Part shown: positions 35,318 to 44,463 of the stretch, in pieces | Layout of the letters: each line of letters begins with the position of its first letter | Position numbering within the stretch: position 1 is the stretch's first letter | Assembly (NCBI GenBank): GCA_964450405.1 | Contig: CAYVCQ010000001.1 | Coordinates: 372,001-436,000, forward strand | From: WRGT01 sp964450405 | GTDB taxonomy: Bacteria; Spirochaetota; UBA4802; UBA5550 | Direction of reading: 5' to 3' | DNA: 64,000 bases | Notes under the pieces: model-generated | Told to the model about the DNA's origin: nothing | Database searches by the model: none | What the model saw: the letters and a program-made list of their open reading frames with translations, nothing else | Program-made: the position numbers and the translations under genes

Positions 35318-35638
35318 ATGACCAACGAAGAAATCTATTATGCAGTTATTATATTTTTGATATTATTTATTCCAGTTCTAATTTTTAGATTGGTCTTTGC
35401 AAGGAAATGTAATAGTTGTAAAAAGTATCGCGCTATGAAAGAAACAAATAAAGAACTCATCGAAGAAAAACCTACAACTATTATTAAAGAATTGAAGGAA
35501 AGAGATGGTGAAGGTAAAATTATCAAAACAAAAGAGATAGCCATACCAGGAACGAAATATATATATCGACATCATCAGGAATGCAAGTTTTGTGGTTATA
35601 CAACGAGTTTCTTGAAAACAATAACCAAGGCAGATTAA
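35318..35638 (+). CDS. Single-pass membrane protein with Cys pairs
   Basis: About 106 residues. A membrane helix (YAVIIFLILFIPVLIFRLVF) is followed by CNSCKKY and, near the end, CKFCGYT, which could bind zinc. TGGAG six bases before the ATG at 35318 favours it over the earlier ATG at 35306. Function unknown. Confidence 0.6.
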   Translation: MTNEEIYYAVIIFLILFIPVLIFRLVFARKCNSCKKYRAMKETNKELIEEKPTTIIKELKERDGEGKIIKTKEIAIPGTKYIYRHHQECKFCGYTTSFLKTITKAD

Positions 35639-35653
35639 AAAGAAGTCCTTAAT

Positions 35654-36739
35654 CTACTCATATGCATAATCACCATTTTCTTTAACAAATGCTCGAGCTA
35701 TTGATTTTGCTTTTTCAGTTTCTCCGGATTCATCAAAATATTTATACGCTTGGCTTATAAAGGTATAAATTCCCCTTCCGCCAGCGTAATATGTGCCATA
35801 TTCAGTTGTTATATTATTTCTATTAAAATGTTCGCTGAGTTCACGCCCAGACATAACTTTTTTTTCTGCTGTTAAAAATTTACTAAGTTTATAAATGTAC
35901 TCTCTTTTTTCCGACATATCAAATACTTGTGATTCTGATATAAATGCTGACTCGTAAGACTCAGGCAATATTGTAAAAATTTGTTTTTGCTTGATATGTT
36001 TTATAATTTTAGTTATAAATTTTTTAAATCCAAAATTTATTGCAATCCATCTTGGATGAGCGACCCAAAAAATATGTGTGTTGGTGTCAGGTTTATTGTA
36101 ATATAAAAGATGGTCCCCGAGCTTTTCAGGTTCTTTGATATCACCAACATCAGTCAGCCACTCTTCTTTTTCATTCCAATTCATTACAATAATAATATTA
36201 GGTTTCAGAAACGATATCACAGGCTCAGGAGTATCAAATATTTTGCTTGCTTCCTTAACTTTTAACCAGTTTTCAAATTGAACTTCAGCTTCTTCAGCAG
36301 AAACCTCAAATCTTTCAATTGAATTTGTATTACCCCATATTATACTTTTAAGAATTTTAACATGCTGAGGCGTTGAGATTAAATCTTCTACTGAATGAAT
36401 ATTATAAAAGCCGCATAAAAATTGTAGAACAAAATCAAAAAAAGTAGTTTTGAAATTATTCCTGAAGTAATAGTAATGATTGAGGTCATCAATTTCGTTT
36501 TTCCCTCTATGTAATGCGTGTATGGAACCCTTCTTCCCAGCTTTAATAAAATCGGACAACTCTCCCCAGCCGTTTGTTTCAATACCATAAAAAGCTAATT
36601 TATATTTCGCAGTCTGATATTCTTCTCCAATACAAGGAAGATGCGGTTCGGGAATCCCTTCTACATTTATCCCTTCAATACTTTTTAGAAATTTCTTTAT
36701 AGTACCGTGGTATGCTTGATTAAATCCGTTAATGTCCAT
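35654..36739 (-). CDS. UDG-superfamily-like protein with extra C-terminal domain
   Basis: 361 residues. LAFYGIETNGWG, FLKPNIIIVMNW and FWVAHPRW follow the UDG-fold order (substrate loop, central strand, His loop) and parallel the 221-residue protein at 28963. The last 90 residues look like a winged-helix module (SGRELSEHFNRNNI). Catalytic competence is unclear. Possibly a DNA-modification or defence enzyme. Confidence 0.5.
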   Translation of the reverse strand: MDINGFNQAYHGTIKKFLKSIEGINVEGIPEPHLPCIGEEYQTAKYKLAFYGIETNGWGELSDFIKAGKKGSIHALHRGKNEIDDLNHYYYFRNNFKTTFFDFVLQFLCGFYNIHSVEDLISTPQHVKILKSIIWGNTNSIERFEVSAEEAEVQFENWLKVKEASKIFDTPEPVISFLKPNIIIVMNWNEKEEWLTDVGDIKEPEKLGDHLLYYNKPDTNTHIFWVAHPRWIAINFGFKKFITKIIKHIKQKQIFTILPESYESAFISESQVFDMSEKREYIYKLSKFLTAEKKVMSGRELSEHFNRNNITTEYGTYYAGGRGIYTFISQAYKYFDESGETEKAKSIARAFVKENGDYAYE

Positions 36740-36915
36740 TCATCGGGCTCCATGGCAGAAATTAGAATAACAACGATATCCATTTTTGTAATAATATTTT
36801 ATACTATCATAACAAGAAAAACAAGACTTTTATTCAGTAGATTACGTTATAAAGGGTTAAAAGAAAAGATGTAACACAGGAAGAGAGTAATACGTTAAAA
36901 TTAAATCATTCACAT

Positions 36916-37626
36916 TTAAGTCCTTGTATAAACATTTTCCTCTAATTGAATTTCTTCAGTAATTTCTGAATAAATATTCATTATCAAATAAGTTTTAATA
37001 AAAAATTTCGCTGCTTCAATTTTCCAAACAGAACTAGTTTTTTTTATTAGAGTTTCATTGACATCAAAAAAATTTAATTCAAAGTGCCAATAGTTACATT
37101 TTGTTGGTTTATGAATTACTTTACATTTACCTATAATTTTATTTGTTTTATTAGTATTATTTTTATTCTTCAGAGGAGGCTCATACGGGAAATCTTTATC
37201 ATGTAATTCATTAACTTTAAAAAATATGGGTGGATTATTTTGTAAATATTCAAATTTAATATTTACAATTGCTGGAGTACTATCACCTTCATTCCAATAT
37301 GCATTATTTTTATGTTCATCAGTTAAAACTCGGTAATTGATATGATGTCTTTTAAAAATGCTTAACAAGTTGTTAGATAAACCATACATATCATGTTCAT
37401 CTTCAGTATTACAAATTGCATCAATTCGAACTTCCCCCATATTATCAAAAGTATAATCTTTATCTTTCAATGAGCGTCTTATTAAACAGCAATTATCAGG
37501 AAGATTCTCTGTTTTGATTATTGTGTAGTTTTCTTTAGGTAATAACTCGCAAGGATATATCATATCTTCATTCAATTTTTTTCTTTTTTTAATTAAAAAA
37601 AATAAGTGTTTATTTATTTTGCACAT
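36916..37626 (-). CDS. Hypothetical protein, cluster with TIGR04255-like gene
   Basis: 236 residues, Asn/Lys-rich, no signal. Third gene after 38382 and 37722 on the minus strand. YWHFELNFFDVNETLIKK and the C-terminal helix give a mixed alpha/beta impression. No family recognised. Confidence 0.55.
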   Translation of the reverse strand: MCKINKHLFFLIKKRKKLNEDMIYPCELLPKENYTIIKTENLPDNCCLIRRSLKDKDYTFDNMGEVRIDAICNTEDEHDMYGLSNNLLSIFKRHHINYRVLTDEHKNNAYWNEGDSTPAIVNIKFEYLQNNPPIFFKVNELHDKDFPYEPPLKNKNNTNKTNKIIGKCKVIHKPTKCNYWHFELNFFDVNETLIKKTSSVWKIEAAKFFIKTYLIMNIYSEITEEIQLEENVYTRT

Positions 37627-37721
37627 AAAGATGTTAAATAAAATCCGTCATTTAATTCACTTTTTATTATTTATCAGCTATTTTTAATGTGGATGGATAT
37701 TTTAAAATTAAAACATGAGTG

Positions 37722-38354
37722 TTAAAATATAAAGTCTTTTGTATATTCTTGAATATCATCAATAGCATCGTGTAGAGTCCCATACCCATTGTTTAAACAA
37801 ATTTTATCTTTATATATAGCAAAAAAAGTATTCTCATCTAAATCATTTGTCTTATTTAAATACACCTCAATATGTACTTTAAAAGTTTTGTTTATTAAAA
37901 CTTTTAAAAATAAAGACTTGTCTTGTGTTAACTCGACAGAGATTTTTTCATAGTCCATTTCTTTAATTAGAAAAAATAATTTGGATGCCATAAAATCAGC
38001 AATAGTTTTTATATCAGTAATATAATGACCATATTTAATTTTTTCATCAGCATATAGTTTTTCTAAAGTTTGATACTTTACAGATTTTTTTGCATCATAA
38101 ACTAAATTAACAATGGTAGGTTTTAAATCTGACAATTGTCTATACTTGGTTTTGGTTGAAATAAAATCTTTTAACGAATCTACCGATTGCTCCTCTTGAA
38201 CTGGTGCTTGGAATAAGGACCAAGTATATGCTGTAGGTTGTTCAGAATGAACAATGAATTTTTTTACTTTCCCCAATGCACTAATTTCAGGATTATTAAA
38301 ATTTAACAAATCCTCCCAACAAGGCTGGTAATAATGTGCGATATTTAAGTTCAT
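37722..38354 (-). CDS. Hypothetical protein, cluster with TIGR04255-like gene
   Basis: 210 residues; begins 27 bases after the TIGR04255-like stop. Contains YHYQPCWEDLL-like N-terminus, then a mainly beta C-terminal half. Coupling suggests a shared role with the upstream protein. No family recognised. Confidence 0.6.
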   Translation of the reverse strand: MNLNIAHYYQPCWEDLLNFNNPEISALGKVKKFIVHSEQPTAYTWSLFQAPVQEEQSVDSLKDFISTKTKYRQLSDLKPTIVNLVYDAKKSVKYQTLEKLYADEKIKYGHYITDIKTIADFMASKLFFLIKEMDYEKISVELTQDKSLFLKVLINKTFKVHIEVYLNKTNDLDENTFFAIYKDKICLNNGYGTLHDAIDDIQEYTKDFIF

Positions 38355-38381
38355 TATATTCTCTTTTAGCTTATTATTATA

Positions 38382-39146
38382 TTAGTATATCGGATTTAAA
38401 GTTGTTAAAAAATCTTTATTTAATAAAGAATAAAATAAACGATTTTCTTCTACATGAATTGTGTTAATCAAAGTATAAAACTCACTCGATGCAAATATAA
38501 TATTAGGATTTTGAATAAATGCATCTATATCTAAAATAACACCAACATTTTCATTATTTAATTGGATTTTATCTCCAACATTTAAGGTAAAAGTTATGCC
38601 ATCTTTTTCAACCTCAGAATTAAACAGCATTCTCTTAGTAATATATTCATGCATATTGGAAAAATCGAAATTAACATCAAAGTTTTTAAATATATCGTCC
38701 ATATTTGGAAAAAAATTTATAAAACGAATACCAATTCTATCAATTGATAATATAAGACCGTCTTTCGATTTCAAGATGTCTAAGTCAGTTTTTATTATAT
38801 TAAAAAAATCATCCCAGCCAGAATAACCATCTACACAACTAAAGCTTATGGAGCTTTTATTTATACCGACAGAAAACTTATCGTCATAAATAGTACCATC
38901 AGGAAAAAATTGTAAATTAGGATTTTGTCGTTTTTGGTCAGGAGCGATAGGTGCGTTTTTAAAATTAGGATGTTTATTTTGTAATAGATTAAAAATTATC
39001 CCAAAAATAGCCTCTTCTGGAATGGAACTTTTAAATCGAATCTCAACCACTGAATCAATTATAAAATCAGGTGTGATTTTCTTCGGTATTTTAATTTCTT
39101 TTTTCATTCTTTTAATAAATAGGTAGTGTAAAATATAGATGCGCAA
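38382..39146 (-). CDS. TIGR04255-like family protein
   Basis: 254 residues; likely real start is MKKEIKIPKK at 39107. SVVEIRFKSSIPEEAIFGII, SVGINKSSISFSCVDGYSGWDDF and SIDRIGIRFINFF match the TIGR04255 family pattern (an N-terminal VEIRF strand and a central RIG.RFIN strand). Members are common in genomic islands beside a variable partner; function is not established. Confidence 0.65.
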   Translation of the reverse strand: MRIYILHYLFIKRMKKEIKIPKKITPDFIIDSVVEIRFKSSIPEEAIFGIIFNLLQNKHPNFKNAPIAPDQKRQNPNLQFFPDGTIYDDKFSVGINKSSISFSCVDGYSGWDDFFNIIKTDLDILKSKDGLILSIDRIGIRFINFFPNMDDIFKNFDVNFDFSNMHEYITKRMLFNSEVEKDGITFTLNVGDKIQLNNENVGVILDIDAFIQNPNIIFASSEFYTLINTIHVEENRLFYSLLNKDFLTTLNPIY

Positions 39147-39215
39147 CTCGTTTTTTATAAATTAAACCAATATAATGTCAATACTATTTTAATTATAGTT
39201 TTGAGTATTTAGCAC

Positions 39216-39249
39216 AAAGTGCAACATAACATACTTTATGTTGCACTTT
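39216..39249. promoter_or_regulatory. 14-bp inverted repeat upstream of the TIGR04255 cluster
   Basis: AAAGTGCAACATAA and TTATGTTGCACTTT around CATACT. It lies between two minus-strand genes and could be an operator or terminator; it lacks a long T-run. Confidence 0.55.
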
Positions 39250-39372
39250 GGCAACCTTACAATGCTATGTTTTGGGATATTTTTATCACAAAATTTTTTT
39301 GTATTAAAAAAAGAGATGGGTATAACTTGTGGTGGCGATGCTGTTGTTAAATTTGATTTGAAGCACGTATCT

Positions 39373-39600
39373 TTACTGCTTTTTATTTCTTTCTTTAGGG
39401 CATGACAATAATATATACTTATTCAGTTTTGGATTTAACACTGTGGCCATACTAACAATATTTTTATCGTATCCACAATGCACGGCGCCATTAACATAGT
39501 TCCGGTAGTAGTCACATTTTTTACAGTCATCTATAGTCATGAGAGAAACCAATCCAATATCTATTATTTGAAAACTACTGCAAGTTAATGGCAGATACAT
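39373..39600 (-). CDS. Small Cys-rich protein
   Basis: Up to 75 residues; the compact part starts at an internal ATG at 39540: MTIDDCKKCDYYRN..CGYDKN..ILLSCPKE. Four spaced Cys (CxxC..C..C) suggest a zinc or Fe-S binding mini-domain. The start is uncertain because no clear binding site is seen. Confidence 0.5.
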   Translation of the reverse strand: MYLPLTCSSFQIIDIGLVSLMTIDDCKKCDYYRNYVNGAVHCGYDKNIVSMATVLNPKLNKYILLSCPKERNKKQ

Positions 39601-39696
39601 TCTTCAAACGTCAAGTATTTAACACTTGATTTTTTTAAAACTTAGAATCTAACATAATCCACTACCATAAACCAATAAATGGGTAAGAGGTAAAAG

Positions 39697-40611
39697 ATGA
39701 CTGAGCCAAAAGTAATCTCAAAGCATGATATGATTAAAGCAGAAATCCTTACTGCTTGTAGACATTTAGGTTATGAAGCAATTCAAGAATGTGGAGGTCG
39801 TGATTGGCGAGCTGACGTTCTTGCAATAACAGATGCTGGGGAAAAAATTGCTTTTGAAGTACAGATGAGTCCTCAATCTATAACCAAAACAATTGAAAGA
39901 CAAAATAAATATATACGTGATAAAATTACAGGATGTTGGTTATTTAATGAGGCCGCTCAAATCAAAACTAAAGGAGTTAAAAATCATCATGAAGAGAATC
40001 CTTGGAATGAAAGACCAGACCTGCCACTGTTCTATGTTATGAATAATGAACCACCGTTCTCGGTTTCTCTGAGAGGTCGGCGTGTATTGCCATTGCATGA
40101 TTTTCTTGAAGTATTCTTGCAAGGAAAAATAAGATTCTCACAAATAGCCAGAACAAAACCTGACCAGAATATCAAAATGGTTTTCTTTGAAATGCGGTGC
40201 TGGAAATGTGGCGAAATGAATCATATTTATTATATTGAACCAGATTTTTATACTGCGTGTAATGCGACCATATTTGCCTCCGAAACAATGTGGGGCTCAG
40301 ATGATGATAAATATAGACCGGAAATAATTGACATGGCACGAGAGTTTACAAAAACAGAAGAGGGTAGACATATTAGACTTGGAGAAATAAAAAAAAGATA
40401 TAGCCGTGCTGTAAATGGTTCATATAAGTCTTTTGGCTGTATAGAATGTGACAGCATCTTTGGGGATTGGTTTGTGATGGAAACACAACTTGAGGCACAG
40501 TATGACGAAGGATTAACCACCATCGAAAGAACCATTAAATTTAGTGATATAATCGAACTTGAAATTCCTCATTGGTGTTATCCAGGAGATTTGCCTTACT
40601 GTGATGAATAA
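39697..40611 (+). CDS. CoiA-like predicted nuclease
   Basis: 304 residues. ACRHLGYEAIQECGGRDWRADVLAI..EKIAFEVQMSPQSITKTIERQNKYI is the CoiA-type PD-(D/E)XK pattern (D then E-x-Q, then helix with ERQ). RCWKCGEMNHIYYI later forms a zinc-like pair with CIECDSIFG. CoiA proteins act in competence or DNA processing; here a defence or element role is equally likely. Confidence 0.7.
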   Translation: MTEPKVISKHDMIKAEILTACRHLGYEAIQECGGRDWRADVLAITDAGEKIAFEVQMSPQSITKTIERQNKYIRDKITGCWLFNEAAQIKTKGVKNHHEENPWNERPDLPLFYVMNNEPPFSVSLRGRRVLPLHDFLEVFLQGKIRFSQIARTKPDQNIKMVFFEMRCWKCGEMNHIYYIEPDFYTACNATIFASETMWGSDDDKYRPEIIDMAREFTKTEEGRHIRLGEIKKRYSRAVNGSYKSFGCIECDSIFGDWFVMETQLEAQYDEGLTTIERTIKFSDIIELEIPHWCYPGDLPYCDE

Positions 40612-40668
40612 AGATGATAGTCCACAGTACACACCTAATTTTGTGCTTTGTAAACCTTCATGAGCCTC

Positions 40669-41682
40669 TTAAGGCAGATAGTACAGTTCCTTATACCAAT
40701 CAAGCCATATCTGTAGTTCGGCATCGCTTTCTTTTTCAGCAGCATTGATAAAGTCAGAATAAGTAAGAATAGAAAATTTTGGATTATGCCCAATCAGTTC
40801 CTGATATTTCAAAAGAGTATCATCAAGATAAATGTTTCCCGGATGTCTTACTACAGAAAAAAATACATGCTTATATGGTTGTCTTTCATCCTCTTCAATG
40901 CTCAAAGCCAAAAGTTGATTCCTCCACAATTGGTTCATTCCATTTCTAAAGGGGCAGGAATCAAAATGGTTATGATTTAAAAAGAATGACTGATGTTTGT
41001 CCGTTATATTCCAGTAATTATATTTATTAACATCGTGATAATAGCATTTATATTTATCTCTTAGTATGCTGGAAAAATTACATGTGCAATCGTGTTGTCC
41101 CTTTCTTCCTTTACTTTTATAGCCCCCACATGAAGTAAAATCTTTTTCAGTTAGCTTATGCTCAATAAGCCATAGACATGGCTCATCTTTATCATTGTAG
41201 TAAGCAATAGCAATATCTACATCAGTACCTGTAGCTTTATTTTTATCATTCAAGTTATTGAATGGCTCATCCCAAAATTCAACCCTAAACCCTTTATCCA
41301 GTTTATCTTTTGCAATACTTCTGAAATCCGGTTTAATATGTTTAAGTATAGAACTAACATTCTTATGTAATAATATTGGAAAAAATAAATTAACGCAAGC
41401 TGCTTGAGAACTTGCCATATGATTAAAATAGGGATGGACTTTGAAAGAAAATATTTTTAATTGATGTAGGAACGCATCTTTAGCTGCTGGGTAAAGAAGG
41501 ATATATTTTCCATCAAATTTTTCTGGAAGTATAGCATCAAATACACGACCTCTATCCGTGCCCGATTCCTTAGTAATGTTTCTCCATTTCCAGTTAATCA
41601 AATTTACATATATTTCCCTTTGAAAAATATTTAATGTGGTGGGTAATTTATAGCCTATACCATCAACTGTTATTTCTTTCAT
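40669..41682 (-). CDS. Putative restriction-endonuclease-like nuclease
   Basis: 337 residues. MASSQAACVNLFFPIL, TGTDVDIAIAYY..LWLIEHKLTE (D then E-x-K of PD-(D/E)XK), a Cys cluster (CGGYK..HDCTC..CYYHD) and CPFRNGMNQLWRNQLLA resemble the PGN_0703-type putative nucleases. Cytoplasmic. No adjacent methyltransferase, so it may act alone. Confidence 0.65.
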   Translation of the reverse strand: MKEITVDGIGYKLPTTLNIFQREIYVNLINWKWRNITKESGTDRGRVFDAILPEKFDGKYILLYPAAKDAFLHQLKIFSFKVHPYFNHMASSQAACVNLFFPILLHKNVSSILKHIKPDFRSIAKDKLDKGFRVEFWDEPFNNLNDKNKATGTDVDIAIAYYNDKDEPCLWLIEHKLTEKDFTSCGGYKSKGRKGQHDCTCNFSSILRDKYKCYYHDVNKYNYWNITDKHQSFFLNHNHFDSCPFRNGMNQLWRNQLLALSIEEDERQPYKHVFFSVVRHPGNIYLDDTLLKYQELIGHNPKFSILTYSDFINAAEKESDAELQIWLDWYKELYYLP

Positions 41683-41707
41683 AACAATATCTTTCCATTA
41701 AGCAAAA

Positions 41708-42472
41708 TCATTTTCCAATATATTTACCATTCTTCCACATACCGGATTTATCAATAGTATCATCAGGGTTGTATAATATACCTTTTCCGTTATATTCATT
41801 ATTTTTCCATTGCCCCTTATAAACACTCCCATCTTTATAACGCATCTCACCCTGACCATTCCTATAATTATTTTTCCATTGCCCTTTATATTCATCAAAT
41901 TCCTGGTTATTATAATATACTTGAATGCCCTGGCCGTTTTTTTTATCATTTTCCCATTCACCTACGTATTCACCAAAAGTTGGATTGGATTCGGTACCGT
42001 TGCCATGTCGTTTTCCATTTTTCCATTCGCCGTCATAATTTTGGTTCAAAGAATCTGTAAGTTTTCCTTTACCATCGTATTTATCGTTCTTCCATTCACC
42101 TGTATATGTTTTCCAACTATTAGTCACATCATCAGAATAGGTATTTGTTCCTTGTCCATGCTTCTTATCATTAACCCATTCTCCTTCATAAGATTGTTCA
42201 TCGGAGAAAGTCTGTTTTCCTTTTCCATTTCTTTTGTCATTGTTCCATTCACCGCTATAGACTTTTATAAACCCACTTTCATTCAATTGCTTATATTCAC
42301 CTTGACCAAATCGTTTTCCGTCCTTAAACAGCCCCTTATATTCACTCTCATTTGAATAGGTCATTGTTCCTTCACCGTTAATACAATTGCCAGAGGTACA
42401 CTCGTTGGGCTTTGAATAAGCTAAAGTTGAAATACCCATAATTAGAACAAGAAAGAGGCTTATTTTTTTCAT
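41708..42472 (-). CDS. Secreted MORN-repeat protein
   Basis: About 254 residues. Signal peptide KKISLFLVLIMGISTLAYS, then about nine MORN units (YEGEWVNDKKHGQGTNTY; YKGQWKNNYRNGQGEMRY). The ATG at 42472 starts the signal peptide; the frame extends eight residues more. Related to the MORN part of 30963-32729, so the island has a small family of these. Confidence 0.8.
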   Translation of the reverse strand: MKKISLFLVLIMGISTLAYSKPNECTSGNCINGEGTMTYSNESEYKGLFKDGKRFGQGEYKQLNESGFIKVYSGEWNNDKRNGKGKQTFSDEQSYEGEWVNDKKHGQGTNTYSDDVTNSWKTYTGEWKNDKYDGKGKLTDSLNQNYDGEWKNGKRHGNGTESNPTFGEYVGEWENDKKNGQGIQVYYNNQEFDEYKGQWKNNYRNGQGEMRYKDGSVYKGQWKNNEYNGKGILYNPDDTIDKSGMWKNGKYIGK

Positions 42473-42485
42473 ATTATCTTCATCC

Positions 42486-42719
42486 CTACGCATGTTTTTT
42501 TACTATGTTTTTATTTTTTAGTTCTTTTAACACAGAAGTCAATCCATTTAAAATATATTTTTTATGACTGTTATAATTGAATACGGAATAAATGCTTATA
42601 ACAATACCTGGGGACTGATTAAAAGTTGTAATATTGAGGAACATTCTATGCCCAACTATTACATCACATCCTTGCTCTTCTCGTTGGATTAACCTGAGTT
42701 TGTTTGTTAAACGTTTCAT
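42486..42719 (-). CDS. Possible small protein
   Basis: Up to 77 residues from MKRLTNKLRL. Composition looks protein-like (CDVIVGHRMFLNITTF), but it overlaps the end of the 163-residue frame and has no clear binding site. Either this or the upstream gene's end may be misread. Confidence 0.35.
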   Translation of the reverse strand: MKRLTNKLRLIQREEQGCDVIVGHRMFLNITTFNQSPGIVISIYSVFNYNSHKKYILNGLTSVLKELKNKNIVKKHA

Positions 42720-43155
42720 TATTAGTTGCCAATTCAAATGAAATCTTTTTTATGAAATTGGAATTTAAACATCCACAACCAGGGTCTTTCATTGAAATAT
42801 TTTTATCTTTTTTAGGTCCCAAGAGTGTTAACTCAAAAGTCTCCCAATTGAACTTATAATCATATGTTGATTCAAGTGTATTGTAAAAATCGAAAAGACC
42901 ATCACAAATAGTTTCGACATCTTTCCTTAAATTAAAGGAGGAATATTTTTTGAAGTCTCTATGGAAATTCAATAATAAGTATTCAAATAGAGATGCAATC
43001 ATTGCTTCTCTATTATAAGGTTTTTGTTTTAATGATTCCCAAACAAACTTATATGTTTTGTTTTTTATTTTCCACCATAGCAACTGAGGCATATTTAATT
43101 CATTTTTAATTGGCATGATATATCTTACTTCTCTATTCAATTCTTTCGGAAACAT
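42664..43155 (-). CDS. Hypothetical protein
   Basis: 163 residues, mainly helical in the middle (REAMIASLFEYLLLNFHRDF), with CGCLNS near the end. An inner ATG (MPIKNELNMPQLLWW) is a possible start. Unknown function; probably cotranscribed with the MORN gene. Confidence 0.5.
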   Translation of the reverse strand: MFPKELNREVRYIMPIKNELNMPQLLWWKIKNKTYKFVWESLKQKPYNREAMIASLFEYLLLNFHRDFKKYSSFNLRKDVETICDGLFDFYNTLESTYDYKFNWETFELTLLGPKKDKNISMKDPGCGCLNSNFIKKISFELATNNETFNKQTQVNPTRRARM

Positions 43156-43270
43156 ATTGACCTCTTTCTTCGGTAATTAATACGATTTTTTTATTGTTAA
43201 AATGTTGGTTAATATTTTACCCAACATTTTAATTACTACACTGGATATAGAAAAAATGTGAGATGACCCT

Positions 43271-43651
43271 TCATTTTTTGTTTATCACAAAACCCTTTGA
43301 AATATCGTAATCAATGTATATGGGTTTTTTCCTTCCTTCCCCATAACCGTTGTCATATAAATCTTTTGCCATAGCAAGTTTGAATAAATCAGGTTTATCT
43401 CCATCAAGCTTATACTTACTAAGTATTGTACCCCAAATATACCCATGGAAAAACTGTTTACGTATTTTCCCAGCAGAACATAGCCGAGCCATATCGACGA
43501 TTATTTTTTTGTCGATTTCGTTCATTTCTTGTGATTCATTTGCCAAGATTCTACTCCTGGCTTTACGAAGCTCCTTAATCATAAATATTCGTAGTCGAGC
43601 CAAATCACTTGGATTTGACGGTCCTCGATAGTAATACTCATTTGTTTCCAT
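43271..43651 (-). CDS. Small protein next to the putative origin
   Basis: 126 residues, basic N-terminal half (LRKARSRILAN), mostly helical. AGGAGTGTATT lies before the ATG. It is divergent from the helicase gene across the origin-like region, a position typical of plasmid or satellite control proteins, but no DNA-binding motif is recognised. Confidence 0.6.
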   Translation of the reverse strand: METNEYYYRGPSNPSDLARLRIFMIKELRKARSRILANESQEMNEIDKKIIVDMARLCSAGKIRKQFFHGYIWGTILSKYKLDGDKPDLFKLAMAKDLYDNGYGEGRKKPIYIDYDISKGFVINKK

Positions 43652-43676
43652 AATACACTCCTATTTTTTAACTATC

Positions 43677-44273
43677 TTAGTATATCGGAGAAGAGGCAAA
43701 AAAGGACTCAACTTTTTTTGAAGATTAAAAAAAAGTTCTAATTTTTTTCATCAAGGTTGCCGACAGTGAGGATTCTTTCCGTATTAGCTTTAGTGACACA
43801 GTGACCGTTTTAAACGATAAATTAGATATTATTTAGAATTATAATTTTTTTTTGATTATCCATCACCAATTCATACACAAATTTTTTCAATTTCTTCCCA
43901 ATCAAGAATAGCAACTTGAAAATAAACCAATAGTTTCGCATCAAACTTTTAATACCTCCAAACCGAGGCTAAAATTTTTGTAAATCCTATCCGGGGAATA
44001 TTATACCATTATAGCCGAAGGTATGAATGACCGACACTCGCTTCATTAGTGACCGAAAGTGTGTCACTTTCATATTCTTTATAATAATAGGGGGATTTTA
44101 TATATATAAAATGACAAGAAGGATAGATACCCCCTCAGTGATGTCACTGTGTCACTGAGGGGGTATCTGTGGAAAGAATTGGTTCTTCGGCAATATAAAT
44201 GAAAAAAATTAGAACTTTTTTTCAATTTCAAAAAAAAGTTGAGTCCTTTTTTGCCTCTTCTCCGATATACTAA
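43677..44273. other. Candidate replication origin with 75-bp inverted repeats
   Basis: Arms 43677-43751 and 44199-44273 are near-perfect inverted repeats starting TTAGTATATCGGAGAAGAGG. Between them lie a 17-bp-stem palindrome (44125-44168), an A+T-rich core and scattered GTGACC/GTCACT motifs (near 43794, 44025, 44049, 44140). A prim-pol/helicase gene starts 190 bases away. A 13-base match to the arm tip also occurs at 38382 and a partial one at 44370. Origin identity is inference. Confidence 0.6.
44125..44168. repeat. 17-bp perfect palindrome inside the origin-like region
   Basis: AGATACCCCCTCAGTGA (44125-44141) and its exact complement (44152-44168) around a 10-base loop. The loop sequence TGTCACTG repeats the local GTCACT motif. 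Confidence 0.85.
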
Positions 44274-44463
44274 CATATCATAGCCTTATGGCTGTGGTAT
44301 TTGAAAACAGCATTTGTTAAACCTGTGAATAACAGGTCTGACTTAGTTTTCAATAATTGGAGGACTTTTCTCCGATATAAACCATGTTATGTATGTTATC
44401 TGTAATATGGTTCAATTATAATAAAAGCTTCAAGTAGAGTCGCACATTTGTAGAGAAAGACAG

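Noticed and set aside
41810..42355. 181-codon plus-strand frame
   Set aside because: Antisense shadow of the MORN repeats at 41708-42472.
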